In this document: piece by piece, positions 39,302 through 47,388 of the stretch
Layout of the letters: every line of letters begins with the position of its first letter
Numbering within the stretch: the stretch's first letter is position 1
Origin: Planctomycetota bacterium
GTDB lineage: Bacteria; Planctomycetota; UBA1135; GCA-002686595
Direction of reading: 5' to 3'
Assembly (NCBI GenBank): GCA_016220085.1
Contig: JACRIN010000025.1
Span: forward strand, 37,461-101,460
Length of the DNA stretch: 64,000 bases
Notes under the pieces: model-generated
What the model was told of the DNA's origin: nothing
Database searches by the model: none
Seen by the model: only the letters and a program-made list of their open reading frames with translations
Program-made: the position numbers and the translations under genes

Positions 39302-40060
39302 ATGATCGAGCCTCGCAGCCTTGCGTTCCTGCGTCATTGCGCGGGGCTTTCTCTCTGCGCCTTCGCCGGCACCGGGGTGTCGACCACGCAGAGCGCGGGC
39401 GGCGGACCGTTCGGCCGCGTCGCGCCGCGCACGTCGCCGTTCGGCCTCTCCGACGACTTCGAGGCCTCGCAGCTCTCCAGCGCGTGGCGCATCGAGAATC
39501 CCGGTCTCGCGCGGTTCACTCAGGGCGGCGGCGTGCTCACGATCACGCCTCTCGCATCCGGCCCGAGCGCGATCTGGTTCAACGACGACGAGGGCCCGTT
39601 GATCTACAAACGCGTCACCGGCGACTTCACGGTCAGCGCCCGAGTGCACGCGCGTGATTCGCTCTTCCCGAGCGCGCCACCGCCCGCGCCGTATCGCCTC
39701 GGCGGGTTGCTCGCGCGCAATCCGAACTCGACGAGCCCCGACCTCGACTGGGTGCACGTCGCGCTCGGCGCGGGCGACGCGAGCGCGCCGGTCGCGGTCG
39801 AGGACAAGACCACCGTCGACTCGACCAGCGACTATGTCTTCCAAGCGGTCGCGACGCCGGACGCCGAGCTCCGGATCCGCCGACGCGGCGCGAGCTTCGA
39901 GCTCGCGTGGCGCCCGCTCGGCGCGCCGGCGTGGAGTCCGCTGCGGACACACGTGCGCCCGGACCTGCCCGCGACGCTCGACGTCGGGCTGATGGCTTAC
40001 TCGGCGTCGACGCCGCCGAGGCTCGTGCTGACGGTCGACGAGGTCGTGTTCTCGCCCTGA
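39302..40060 (+). CDS. secreted LamG/DUF1349-like beta-sandwich protein
   Basis: 252 aa. A weak signal (LRHCAGLSLCAFAGTGVS) precedes a concanavalin-like sandwich: SDDFEASQLSSAWRIENPG (~50-68), AIWFNDDEGPLIYKRVTGDF, TVSARVHARD, LDWVHVALGAGD, LDVGLMAYSAS. This is the DUF1349/LamG layout of carbohydrate- or surface-binding domains. Single-domain exported protein; function unknown. It starts 49 bp after the VOC stop. Confidence 0.75.
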   Translation: MIEPRSLAFLRHCAGLSLCAFAGTGVSTTQSAGGGPFGRVAPRTSPFGLSDDFEASQLSSAWRIENPGLARFTQGGGVLTITPLASGPSAIWFNDDEGPLIYKRVTGDFTVSARVHARDSLFPSAPPPAPYRLGGLLARNPNSTSPDLDWVHVALGAGDASAPVAVEDKTTVDSTSDYVFQAVATPDAELRIRRRGASFELAWRPLGAPAWSPLRTHVRPDLPATLDVGLMAYSASTPPRLVLTVDEVVFSP

Positions 40061-40266
40061 TGCGGCGCAGCGCCGCGGGTTGGGCTCGTCCTGGGCCACG
40101 CGTCACCCGCGAGCTCCAAGGCCGCCAGGTCCGTTCGTCTTCTTCGAACCGACGATCGCGCCGCCGTCCGAGCCCGCGTTCCCGGTCCTGGAGCTCGATC
40201 GCGGCGAGTTGACGCGCTGCACGGTTCATCGGGATGGAGGCTCGGTCGCCTCACGGAGATCCACTC

Positions 40267-41523
40267 ATGCACGCATCGCTCCGCTCGTCTCTTGCGCTCT
40301 TCACCCTCGCTGTCCTGTCCTCGGGCGCCTTCGCGGGCGTCACCGTGCTCGGCAAACCCGGCCTCGGCACGTTCACGACGCTCCAAGGCGCGATCGACGC
40401 CGCGAGCGAGCACGACGTGCTGCTCGCGACCGCCGGCTCGTATGCGCCGTTCACGATCGACGGCAAGGGGCTGACCGTCCTCGGCCAAGGGCTGGTCACC
40501 GTCAACGGCAGCTGCACGGTCAAGAACCTCGCGAAGGCGAGCGACGTCGGGCTCGTGCACCTGCGGATCCTCGGACCGACCCAGTCGTTCGTCGGCGGCG
40601 CCCCGCCCTTCGGCCTCGAGTTGCTCCACTGCGAGGGCGACCTCCGCATCCAGGATTGCACGCTCGTCGGTGGACGCGTGGTGGCGTGGTTCACCTCGGC
40701 GCCGGCCGGTCCCGCCGCGTCGGTGGTCGACTGCAAGCGCGTGATGGTGACCCGCTCGACACTGACCGGTGGTTCGGCGGGCTTCTTGCCCGGCGAGCTG
40801 CCGGCCGCCGGCGGGGAGGGCCTGAACGCGAATGCGAGCTCGATCGCGCTCTACGACTGCACGGTGCGCGGCGGCGACGGCTCGCACGAGACCTCTCCGA
40901 GCGGCGGCGAGGGCGGCGTCGGCGCGCGGATCGACGGCTGGGGTGTCTTCTCGTCCGGCAGCCAGATCGCCGGCGGCACCGGTGGCGGCGGCGACTACAT
41001 CGGGTGCACCGTGTCCGGTGACGGCGGCGATGGTGTCGTGATCACGGGCGCGCAGCTCAAGCTGCTGGACAGTCCGGTTTCCGGCGGCTTCGCGGGCAAC
41101 TTCGGTCCCTGCGGACTCGGCGTCGCGGGTCAACCGTTCGACGCGACGAATGCGGTGGTGAGCACGCTGGTCGGCGTCGCACGCGAGCTCAGCGCGTCCA
41201 ATCAAGTCAGCGACGGCTCGATCCTCTCGCTGACGTTCCGCGGCGCACCGGGCGACAAGGTGTGGCTCGTCGTCGCGGGCGAACCCGCGTTCGGACTCGT
41301 GCCGTCGTACGTCGGCATCGCGGGAGTGCCGTGGCCGTCGTTCCTTTCGCTGCAGCCGCTCGGCACGATCGCGGGCGACGGCACGCTCGCCGGGAATCTC
41401 CCGATCGGCGTGTACTCGGGTCCCGCGGCCGGATGGACGCTGCATCTGCAGGGCGTGTGCGTGAATGCGGCGCAGCGACGCGTCTTCACGACGCCGGCCC
41501 AGGTCCTCGTCGAGAACCTCTGA
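40267..41523 (+). CDS. secreted parallel beta-helix protein with lineage-specific C-terminal domain
   Basis: 418 aa. A signal peptide (SLALFTLAVLSSGAFAG) is followed by a right-handed beta-helix (~25-300): LQGAIDAASEHDVLLATAGS, VNGSCTVKNLAKASDVGLVH, SSIALYDCTVRGGDGSHET. The last ~110 residues (ARELSASNQVSDGSILSLTF; GAPGDKVWLVVAGEPAFGLV) match a domain I recall as recurring at the ends of exported proteins in Saltatorellus-type planctomycetes. Start ATG follows CACGGAGATC. Probably surface-exposed; no catalytic residues evident. Confidence 0.8.
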   Translation: MHASLRSSLALFTLAVLSSGAFAGVTVLGKPGLGTFTTLQGAIDAASEHDVLLATAGSYAPFTIDGKGLTVLGQGLVTVNGSCTVKNLAKASDVGLVHLRILGPTQSFVGGAPPFGLELLHCEGDLRIQDCTLVGGRVVAWFTSAPAGPAASVVDCKRVMVTRSTLTGGSAGFLPGELPAAGGEGLNANASSIALYDCTVRGGDGSHETSPSGGEGGVGARIDGWGVFSSGSQIAGGTGGGGDYIGCTVSGDGGDGVVITGAQLKLLDSPVSGGFAGNFGPCGLGVAGQPFDATNAVVSTLVGVARELSASNQVSDGSILSLTFRGAPGDKVWLVVAGEPAFGLVPSYVGIAGVPWPSFLSLQPLGTIAGDGTLAGNLPIGVYSGPAAGWTLHLQGVCVNAAQRRVFTTPAQVLVENL

Positions 41524-41545
41524 CCGCGCGTTCCAGCGCGAGGCG

Positions 41546-42745
41546 TCAGCGCGCCGATTTCGGAACGATGTCCGTCTGGAGCGCCGGATCCGCCGCCGGC
41601 ACTCGCGTCGTTGGCACGCCGAGTTCGCGTCGCACGAGGTTCGTGCCTTGCGCGATCGCGGTCGCTTTGAAGAAGGCGATCTCGCGATTGCAGCCCTGGC
41701 GGCCGAAGCCGCAGTCGCTGGACACGATCAGTTGCTCGGGCGCGACGTGCTCGAGCGCCTTGCGGATCCGCGCGGCGACCTCCTCGGGCCGGTCGACTTG
41801 CAGCGAGCGGTGGCTCGACACGCCGACGCAGACCTTCTTCGGCAGCCGGCCTTTCAGCGAGCCGAAGAGCTCGATCTCCCGGAAATTGCGGTCGGTCATC
41901 TCCACCGTCCACACGTCGCCTCGGAGCGCGTGCAGATAGAGCTCGAACGACTCGCGGTAGCTGTCGTCGTCGATCACCCGCTGCATGTTCGGGTTGCCCC
42001 AGCACGTGTGGATCCAGAGCTCGACGTCGTCGAGTCCCTCGACCTCACGGTTGTACGCGTCGACCATGAACTTCACCTCGTCGCTCTTCGCGCCGTAGGT
42101 GTTGGCCCAGAAGTGCAGGGTCGGTTCCTCGATCTGGATGCACTTGCAGCCGGCGTCGCGCAGGGCCTTGAGCTCCTGGTTCATCGCGACCGCCATGTCC
42201 CAGATCACCTGGCGATGATCCTTGTAGTGCGGCGTGTGCACGTCGAGGAACAAGCCCATCACCTGCGAACAGCACGTCCCGAAGCGCACGGGCTTCTCGG
42301 TCTTCGACTGCGCGAGTCGCCAGATCTTCGCGTAGTCCAGCGGCCGGTGCTCGATCTTGTCGACGACTCGCGGCCAACGCCAACCGGTGTAGATCTCGTT
42401 CAGCAGCGTTCCCGGCGGATAGCGCAACCACGGGGAGCGCGTCTCCTCCGATTGCAGATGATCGCCGGCGAAGCCAGCCCAGCGCTGCAGCGGGTAGTGG
42501 TGCCACGAGCGTCCCGCGAAGTCGTCGTCGCAGTGGAAGTCGCCGTGGGTGAGGATGTCGAGGCCCGCGCGTTCCTCGTCGCTGATCAGCGTCGAGAGCG
42601 CGTCGACGTACTTCTCGCGGAAGCGCACGTCGAGCATGCAAGTGTCGAGCGGCTTGCCCCAAATGCTCACGTCGAACCACCGCGGCCGCGGCCAGGAGCC
42701 CGTCACCGTGCAAGGAAGGATGCGATCCCGAGTGATGGTCAGCAT
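41546..42745 (-). CDS. MetE-core (cobalamin-independent methionine synthase C-terminal-like) protein
   Basis: 399 aa, about half the length of full MetE, corresponding to its C-terminal catalytic barrel. Zinc ligands are recognisable: HTCWGN (~247) and SSDCGFGRQGCN (~343), with EEPTLHF (~205) for substrate binding. N-terminal LPCTVTGSWPRPRWFDV is typical of stand-alone MetE-like proteins. These use a methyl donor other than polyglutamyl-folate in some lineages (core MetE enzymes); here the donor is unknown. Convergent with the beta-helix gene, 22 bp apart. Confidence 0.87.
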   Translation of the reverse strand: MLTITRDRILPCTVTGSWPRPRWFDVSIWGKPLDTCMLDVRFREKYVDALSTLISDEERAGLDILTHGDFHCDDDFAGRSWHHYPLQRWAGFAGDHLQSEETRSPWLRYPPGTLLNEIYTGWRWPRVVDKIEHRPLDYAKIWRLAQSKTEKPVRFGTCCSQVMGLFLDVHTPHYKDHRQVIWDMAVAMNQELKALRDAGCKCIQIEEPTLHFWANTYGAKSDEVKFMVDAYNREVEGLDDVELWIHTCWGNPNMQRVIDDDSYRESFELYLHALRGDVWTVEMTDRNFREIELFGSLKGRLPKKVCVGVSSHRSLQVDRPEEVAARIRKALEHVAPEQLIVSSDCGFGRQGCNREIAFFKATAIAQGTNLVRRELGVPTTRVPAADPALQTDIVPKSAR

Positions 42746-42938
42746 GCGTCGAGGTATACGCTCGCGCCCGCGATCGTCCAGGGGTGAGAGAGCGGAGGGA
42801 GCGACTGGGGTCGCTTCGCGCGAGCGGTTGTCGCCGTTTTCGTTCGAGCCGCAGCCGCGCGGGAGTCCCTGACCTCGTCAGCGGCGGCCGCCTCGCGCTG
42901 GACGCGCCTTCCTGCGAGCGTACGCTCTCCGTGGAAGC

Positions 42939-43799
42939 ATGGCGGCGCGAGCGCGAATCGAATGTCCGACGTGCCGCGCCACCGTGGAGCATGCGTTCTG
43001 TGCGCACTGCGGCGAGAAGCGGTTCGAGCCGGGCGACGTCTCCGTGCGCGAGTACCTCTCGCAGGTATTCGGAACGCTGTTCAGCCTGGAAGGCAAGCTC
43101 TGGGCGAGTCTCGCGCGGCTGCCGCGACCCGGCGTGTTGACCGCCGAGTTCCTGCGCGGCGCCCGCGTCCGTCGCCTGAAGCCGTTCCAGCTCTTCGCGC
43201 TCCTCAACGTCGTCTACTTCTTCGTGCAGCCGTGGACGGGCACGAACATCTTCAACGCACCGTTGTCGGAGACGGTGTTCTTCGGGTCGCGGAGCGAGCT
43301 GCACGACACGCTGGTCGCCGAGAAGCGCGCGGAGCTCGGGCTCGCCGCCGACGCGGACCTCGCCGCGTTCAAGGCGCGCTTCGACGCGCGTTCGAACGAC
43401 TGGGCGAAGTCGCTGATCGTCGTCTTCGTGCCCGCGCTGGCGCTCGTCTCCGAGCTCGGTCGACGCCGCCGGCGTTTCGCCGAGCAGCTCGCGTTCGTCA
43501 CCGAGTTCCTGTCGTTCAAGATCGTCGTGCTGTCGATCGCGGCGCCGTGCGCGTGGCTCGCGACGCGTCGCATGTTCGACGCGCTGCCCTCGTTCTCGTC
43601 GAGCCCGACGTTCGGCGTCGTCTGGTCGCTGACGACGCTCGCGGCGTCGCTCGCGTGGTTCGCCGTGGCGTCGCGGCGAGTCTTCGAGGGCTCGGTCGGC
43701 GCGGCGGTCGCGCATGCGCTCGCCCTCGGCATCGGCTACGTCGCGACCTGGGCCGCGTACCACGTGCTCTTGTTCGTGGTGACGCTTTGGAGCCTTTGA
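42939..43799 (+). CDS. DUF3667 zinc-ribbon membrane protein
   Basis: 286 aa. A zinc ribbon, CPTCRATVEHAFCAHCGEKR (~9-28), precedes SVREYLSQVFGTLFSLEGKL and PGVLTAEFLRGARVRRLKPF, the DUF3667 signature. Several membrane helices follow (PFQLFALLNVVYFFVQPW, VALALVSEL region, GIGYVATWAAYHVLLFVV). Function of the family is unknown. Divergent from the MetE-core gene across 193 bp. Confidence 0.88.
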   Translation: MAARARIECPTCRATVEHAFCAHCGEKRFEPGDVSVREYLSQVFGTLFSLEGKLWASLARLPRPGVLTAEFLRGARVRRLKPFQLFALLNVVYFFVQPWTGTNIFNAPLSETVFFGSRSELHDTLVAEKRAELGLAADADLAAFKARFDARSNDWAKSLIVVFVPALALVSELGRRRRRFAEQLAFVTEFLSFKIVVLSIAAPCAWLATRRMFDALPSFSSSPTFGVVWSLTTLAASLAWFAVASRRVFEGSVGAAVAHALALGIGYVATWAAYHVLLFVVTLWSL

Positions 43800-43806
43800 A
43801 GGCGAC

Positions 43807-44343
43807 TCAGAGCCCGATCGCGGTGCGCATCAGCTCGCGGAACTCTTCCTTGGTCGCTTGCCCGTCGTGCACCGCGAGGATCTTGCCTCGCTCGTCGAGA
43901 GCGAGCGTCACCGGAACCCCGCCGGGCAACTGGTAGCGCCGATTGATCTCTTCGTAGTCGGGCGCCTGGTAGATCAGGATCGGCACGTCGAGCCCGCGCG
44001 TCGCGGCGAACGCGGTGACGTCGCGACGGGCTTCGTCGAGCGTCGCGCCGGGAACCGTCAGGTCGTACGAGACCAAGACGACGTCGCCGCCCTGGCCGGC
44101 GAACTCGCGCGCGACCTCCATGAGCTCGGGGAGCTCGGCGACGCAGGGCGCGCACCAGATCGCCCAGAAGTTGAGCAAGACGCCGCGCCCGCGATGTTTC
44201 GCGAGCGCGGCGTCGAGACCGTCGAGATCCACGACTTCGATCGAAGGCGCGGGCTTGGCGGCGGGCGGCGCGTCGGTTGCGACCGGAGCTTCGTTGCAGG
44301 CCGGAGCCAGCGCGAGACCGAGCGCGAGCGCGAGGCGACGCAT
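43807..44343 (-). CDS. TlpA-like thiol-disulfide oxidoreductase, lipoprotein
   Basis: 178 aa from the ATG at 44343. The lipoprotein signal is ALALGLALAPACNE (Cys16). The thioredoxin fold has LLNFWAIWCAPCVAELPELM with the active-site CAPC, cis-Pro GGVPVTLALDERG, and the insertion typical of TlpA/ResA. It should act outside the cytoplasmic membrane as a reductant or isomerase. It follows the redoxin gene by 11 bp, so the two are co-transcribed and may share substrates. Confidence 0.9.
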   Translation of the reverse strand: MRRLALALGLALAPACNEAPVATDAPPAAKPAPSIEVVDLDGLDAALAKHRGRGVLLNFWAIWCAPCVAELPELMEVAREFAGQGGDVVLVSYDLTVPGATLDEARRDVTAFAATRGLDVPILIYQAPDYEEINRRYQLPGGVPVTLALDERGKILAVHDGQATKEEFRELMRTAIGL

Positions 44344-44354
44344 CGGGATGAGGC

Positions 44355-45038
44355 CTAGGCCTTCACCTTGACGCGCTTGACGCCGCAGCCGTAGGGCTTG
44401 GACTCCTTGACCGCCGGCTCCTTGCCTTCGAGCAGCGCGTCGACCGCGTCGCGCACGTACTGCTTGGTCGCGTCGCCCTTGTTGCCTTGCGGATCGTCGT
44501 CGAGGCCGCCGACGTAGCGCAGCACGCCCTTCTGGTCGATCACGAAGCAGTGCGGCGTGTGCTGCGCGCCGAAGAGGTCGGCGACCTTGTTGCCGTGGTC
44601 GGCGTAGACCGGGAACGACATCTTCTTGTCGGCGAGGTGCGCGCGGATGTCCTTGTAGCGATCCTCGGGCTTGACGTCGCTCTTCGGTGCCTCCGCGCCG
44701 ATCTCGGTGACGTTGGCGTTGATCGCCAGGCAGACGACGTCCTTCGTCTTGTACTGCTCGGCGAGAGCGACCGTCTTCGGATCGGCGGCGCGCTCGTACG
44801 GGCAGTCCTTCGACCAGAAGTGGATGAAGACGACCTTGCCGCGCAGATCCTTGAACTTCAGTTCCTTGCCGTCGAGGTCGCGGAGCGTGAGGTTCTCGTC
44901 GACGACCGAGCCGAGCTTGTAGGGCTCGGCCTTCGCGGCCGGCGCGGGCTTCTCGTCGCCCTTCTTGTCTTGCGCGAGGAGCGGCAGCGTCGCGACGCCG
45001 CCGAGCACGAGCGCGGAGAGCAGCAGTTGTTTCAGCAT
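44355..45038 (-). CDS. exported redoxin/AhpC-TSA-like protein
   Basis: 227 aa with a signal peptide (LLLSALVLGGVATLPLLAQ). The thioredoxin-like core is LTLRDLDGKELKFKDLRGKV, VFIHFWSKDCPYERAADPKT with a single Cys (CPYE, no CxxC), and FPVYADHGNKVADLFGAQHT followed by PHCFVID. The C-terminus GCGVKRVKVK is a second conserved Cys motif of this exported group. Known planctomycete relatives are annotated as redoxin or peroxiredoxin-like. Start ATG at 45038 after GAGATCCG. Confidence 0.88.
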   Translation of the reverse strand: MLKQLLLSALVLGGVATLPLLAQDKKGDEKPAPAAKAEPYKLGSVVDENLTLRDLDGKELKFKDLRGKVVFIHFWSKDCPYERAADPKTVALAEQYKTKDVVCLAINANVTEIGAEAPKSDVKPEDRYKDIRAHLADKKMSFPVYADHGNKVADLFGAQHTPHCFVIDQKGVLRYVGGLDDDPQGNKGDATKQYVRDAVDALLEGKEPAVKESKPYGCGVKRVKVKA

Positions 45039-45469
45039 GGTTCGGATCTCCTGTTTGGATGTCTGGGGGACGGACTGATGCTAGTCGGCCGACCGACGGA
45101 TGCCAGAGGCGGAATGCCGGCGGCCGCGCTGAGGGCCAGCACTTACGTGGGCGGCCGCGCGCCCGTGAGCAGCGCGTTCGGCCTCGCGTGCCCGAATCCC
45201 GCCGAGGCGACGTCGATTCGTTCACGTGGGCGCCGCCTGTCGCGCGCGGAGCCGGTTCCATCGGGCTCGACCGTCGCGGCACGCTCCCGCGATGCCCAGT
45301 GAGTTCGCGGCTCGCGCTCCGCGGACTCGAGCGCTTTCGACGGGCCCGGGCACGCGGACCCGCGGACGTCGCCGACGCCACGAAACCGTCGCGGAGAGAT
45401 CGAGGCGCGCGCCGTCGAACGGCGAGCCCACGCTTCGGCCGCGCAAACGCAGCGTGTCGGCTGGACGCG
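45039..45469. other. ~430-bp spacer without a convincing gene
   Basis: Several frames are open here but give Arg/Ala-rich translations with no recognisable motif and no good start. It separates the redoxin promoter (reading left) from the truncated desaturase remnant. It may contain decayed 5' sequence of that remnant, but I could not recognise desaturase-like sequence in any frame. Confidence 0.5.
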
Positions 45470-45730
45470 CGCACGCCGCGGTGGCTCGGGTACTTGGTGC
45501 AGCGGCCGGAGAGTCACAGCCGCCACCACCAACGCGGCGTGCACGCGAAGAACTACCCCGACCTGCCGATCTTCGACCTCCTGTTCGGCACGTTCGACAA
45601 CCCGCGCGTGTTTGCGAGCGAAGCCGGCTTCTACCCGGGAGCGTCCGAGCGTGTCGGCGAGATGGTGCTTTGCCGCGACGTGTCCGAGCCGTCGGGCTCG
45701 TTCGCGCGCGCCGGCGATGGGCTACGCTGA
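45470..45730 (+). pseudogene. truncated sterol desaturase / fatty-acid hydroxylase (C-terminal remnant)
   Basis: The last ~85 codons read WLGYLVQRPESHSRHHQRGV, HAKNYPDLPIFDLLFGTFDN and FYPGASERVGEMVLCRDVSE, the end of a di-iron sterol desaturase/fatty-acid hydroxylase including the final histidine box HSRHH. Upstream sequence in the same frame (45059-45469) is Arg-rich and unrelated, and the membrane helices and first His boxes are absent. The enzyme (usually ~300 aa) is therefore reduced to its C-terminal third. It overlaps the start of the next gene. A frameshifted N-terminal part could not be found. Confidence 0.7.
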
Positions 45731-46292
45731 GCGGGTGGATCCGCGCCTGCGATTCGTTCGTGCGTTGCTCTGGGTCGTGCTGGTCGCCGCGCTGGTGACG
45801 GCGCCGGTGTTCCTGTTCGCCGAGAGCTTCGATCGAGAGCACGTCGTGCGCGTCGTGCTCTCGAACGGAGTCGCGGCAGGGCTGTGCGGCGGTTTGCTCC
45901 TGCACTCGCGCCGCGGAAACGCCGTCGCCGTCGGGCGCGTCCTGGTGTTCGGCTTGCTCGCGCTCGTCGCGAGCCTGTCGTGGACCAACGGCGAGGACGT
46001 GCGCATCAACGTGATCAACTTCGTCCTGGTCAGCGTGCTCGCGAGCGTGTTGACCGATCGGCGCGCGCTGCTCGGGGTCGCGGTGGTCTCCGCGGCGGTG
46101 ATGGTGTCGATCGCGTGGCGACAGGCGATTCCCCCGGCGGGCGAGGAGCTGCTCGAAGCGCGACTCGAAGCGCTCGCGCAGTTCCTGCCGACGTACGCGG
46201 TGATCGTGCTCGTGCTCTGGCTGCGCGAAGGCGCGCGAGCGAACCGCGTCGCGTCGAAGAGTGGCGCGGCGGTCGACGTGTCACTACGTTGA
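45717..46292 (+). CDS. integral membrane protein, uncharacterised
   Basis: 191 aa from the ATG at 45717 (a GTG at 45735, after the remnant's stop, is the alternative). Six hydrophobic helices: FVRALLWVVLVAALVTAPVF, VVLSNGVAAGLCGGLLLHS, VGRVLVFGLLALVASLSW, INVINFVLVSVLASVLTD, LLGVAVVSAAVMVSIAW, LAQFLPTYAVIVLVLWLRE. The layout resembles the membrane sensor halves of some histidine kinases, but no kinase follows. The next gene starts 5 bp after its stop. Confidence 0.65.
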   Translation: MGYAERVDPRLRFVRALLWVVLVAALVTAPVFLFAESFDREHVVRVVLSNGVAAGLCGGLLLHSRRGNAVAVGRVLVFGLLALVASLSWTNGEDVRINVINFVLVSVLASVLTDRRALLGVAVVSAAVMVSIAWRQAIPPAGEELLEARLEALAQFLPTYAVIVLVLWLREGARANRVASKSGAAVDVSLR

Positions 46293-46296
46293 GTCG

Positions 46297-46854
46297 ATGG
46301 GCAAGACGTACGACCAGCTCGACCCGACGGTCGCGGAGTTCCTCCTCGCGCAACACGTCTTCTTCGTCGCGACGGCGCCGCTCGCGGCCGATGGGCACGT
46401 CAATCTGTCGCCGAAGGGGCTCGACAGCTTCCGCGTGCTCGGACCGCGCGCGGTCGCGTACCTCGATCTGGTCGGCAGCGGCGTCGAGACGATCGCGCAC
46501 GCGCGCGAGAACGGCCGGATCACGCTGCTCTTTTGCGCCTTCGAAGGCCCGCCGCGGATCGTGCGGCTCTACGGGCGCGCGTCGATCGTCGAGGCGAGCG
46601 ACGCGGGCTTTTCCGAGCTCGCCGAGCGCTTCCCGCCGATTCCCGGCGCGCGCGCGATCGTGCGGATCGAGCTCCAGCGCATCGCCGATTCGTGCGGCTA
46701 TGGCGTGCCGCGTTTTCGTTTCGAGGGCGAGCGCACGCACCTCGTCGACTACGCGGAGCGCAAGGGCCCCGCGGGGCTCGTCGACTACCAGAGGAAGCAC
46801 AACGTGACGAGCCTCGACGGCCTGCCCGGCGTGCGCTTGCAATCCGAGGGGTGA
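46297..46854 (+). CDS. pyridoxamine 5'-phosphate oxidase family protein
   Basis: 185 aa from the ATG at 46297. The split-barrel flavin-binding pattern is present: LLAQHVFFVATAPLAADGHV (~16-35), NLSPKGLDSFRVLGPRAVAY (~36-55), and IADSCGYGVPRFRFEGERTH at the C-terminus. This subgroup (general stress/PNPOx-like) binds FMN or F420 and is usually not the vitamin B6 enzyme. Substrate unknown. It starts 5 bp after the membrane protein. Confidence 0.88.
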   Translation: MGKTYDQLDPTVAEFLLAQHVFFVATAPLAADGHVNLSPKGLDSFRVLGPRAVAYLDLVGSGVETIAHARENGRITLLFCAFEGPPRIVRLYGRASIVEASDAGFSELAERFPPIPGARAIVRIELQRIADSCGYGVPRFRFEGERTHLVDYAERKGPAGLVDYQRKHNVTSLDGLPGVRLQSEG

Positions 46855-46918
46855 GGGCCGAGTGGCGGATGAGGCGAGCGGAGTTCGCGGATCGGTGCGT
46901 CGCACGGCGAGGTTCACA

Positions 46919-46990
46919 GCGCTCGGCTCACCGACCTTCGCAGCGCTCGGGGCGTCGACACTTGCCGCGCTCGGCTCACCGAGCGTTCGC
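46919..46990. repeat. 24-bp tandem repeat, 3 copies
   Basis: Units at 46919, 46943 and 46967 each begin GCGCTCGG and share most positions; the first and third are nearly identical over the first 16 bases. On the plus strand they would read ALGSPTFA, ALGASTLA, ALGSPSVR. It lies in a 534-bp spacer (46855-47388) between the PNPOx-like and Sel1 genes that also holds a 15-bp array. Confidence 0.6.
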
Positions 46991-47281
46991 CGCGTCGCGC
47001 GCGCCGATGTGCGGCGCGCTGAGCGCGTTGGGGTTCGCCATCTTGCGCGCGCCGACGCGCGCTGCGCCGAACGCGGCGAGGCTCGCGGCCCTGAACGCGC
47101 CGGACAGCGCCGTGTCGAGCTGCGTCGCGTCGAACCGAGCCGTGTTGAGCTGATCCGCGTCGAGCTGCGCCGTGTCGAGCCTCGCCGCGCCGAGTTGCGC
47201 GGCATCGAGCTGCGCCGGGTCGCGCTCGTCGATCGCGCGCGGGAGCGCGCGTTCGCCGACCGGCGCGCCGTACCTGCGCAC
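46976..47281 (-). CDS. possible small pentapeptide-repeat protein
   Basis: 101 aa on the minus strand. Residues ~23-65 form successive five-residue units of the A(D/N)LXX type: AQLDA, AQLGA, ARLDT, AQLDA, DQLNT, ARFDA, TQLDT, with Leu or Phe at the centre. This is what a right-handed quadrilateral pentapeptide helix needs, but with only about eight units it is short. The unit is created by the 15-bp DNA array at 47111-47230. The plus strand is also open (46862-47392). Real gene or open repeat DNA cannot be settled here. Confidence 0.35.
   Translation of the reverse strand: MRRYGAPVGERALPRAIDERDPAQLDAAQLGAARLDTAQLDADQLNTARFDATQLDTALSGAFRAASLAAFGAARVGARKMANPNALSAPHIGARDAANAR
47111..47230. repeat. 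15-bp tandem repeat, 8 copies
   Basis: Eight consecutive 15-mers of consensus CGYGTCGAGCTGCGC, starting at 47111, 47126, 47141, 47156, 47171, 47186, 47201 and 47216, with most units differing at 1-5 positions and the last diverging more. Read on the minus strand the unit encodes a pentapeptide repeat. The array lies upstream of the Sel1-repeat gene. Confidence 0.75.
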
Positions 47282-47388
47282 GCTTGCGAAGAGCCGAATG
47301 GAGTGCGTGCGTCTTTACAAAGATCGGCTCGGCGACGAGAGCTCGCGAGCGCTCAACCCGCGCGGCTCGCGACTCCGATAGCGGCGGC

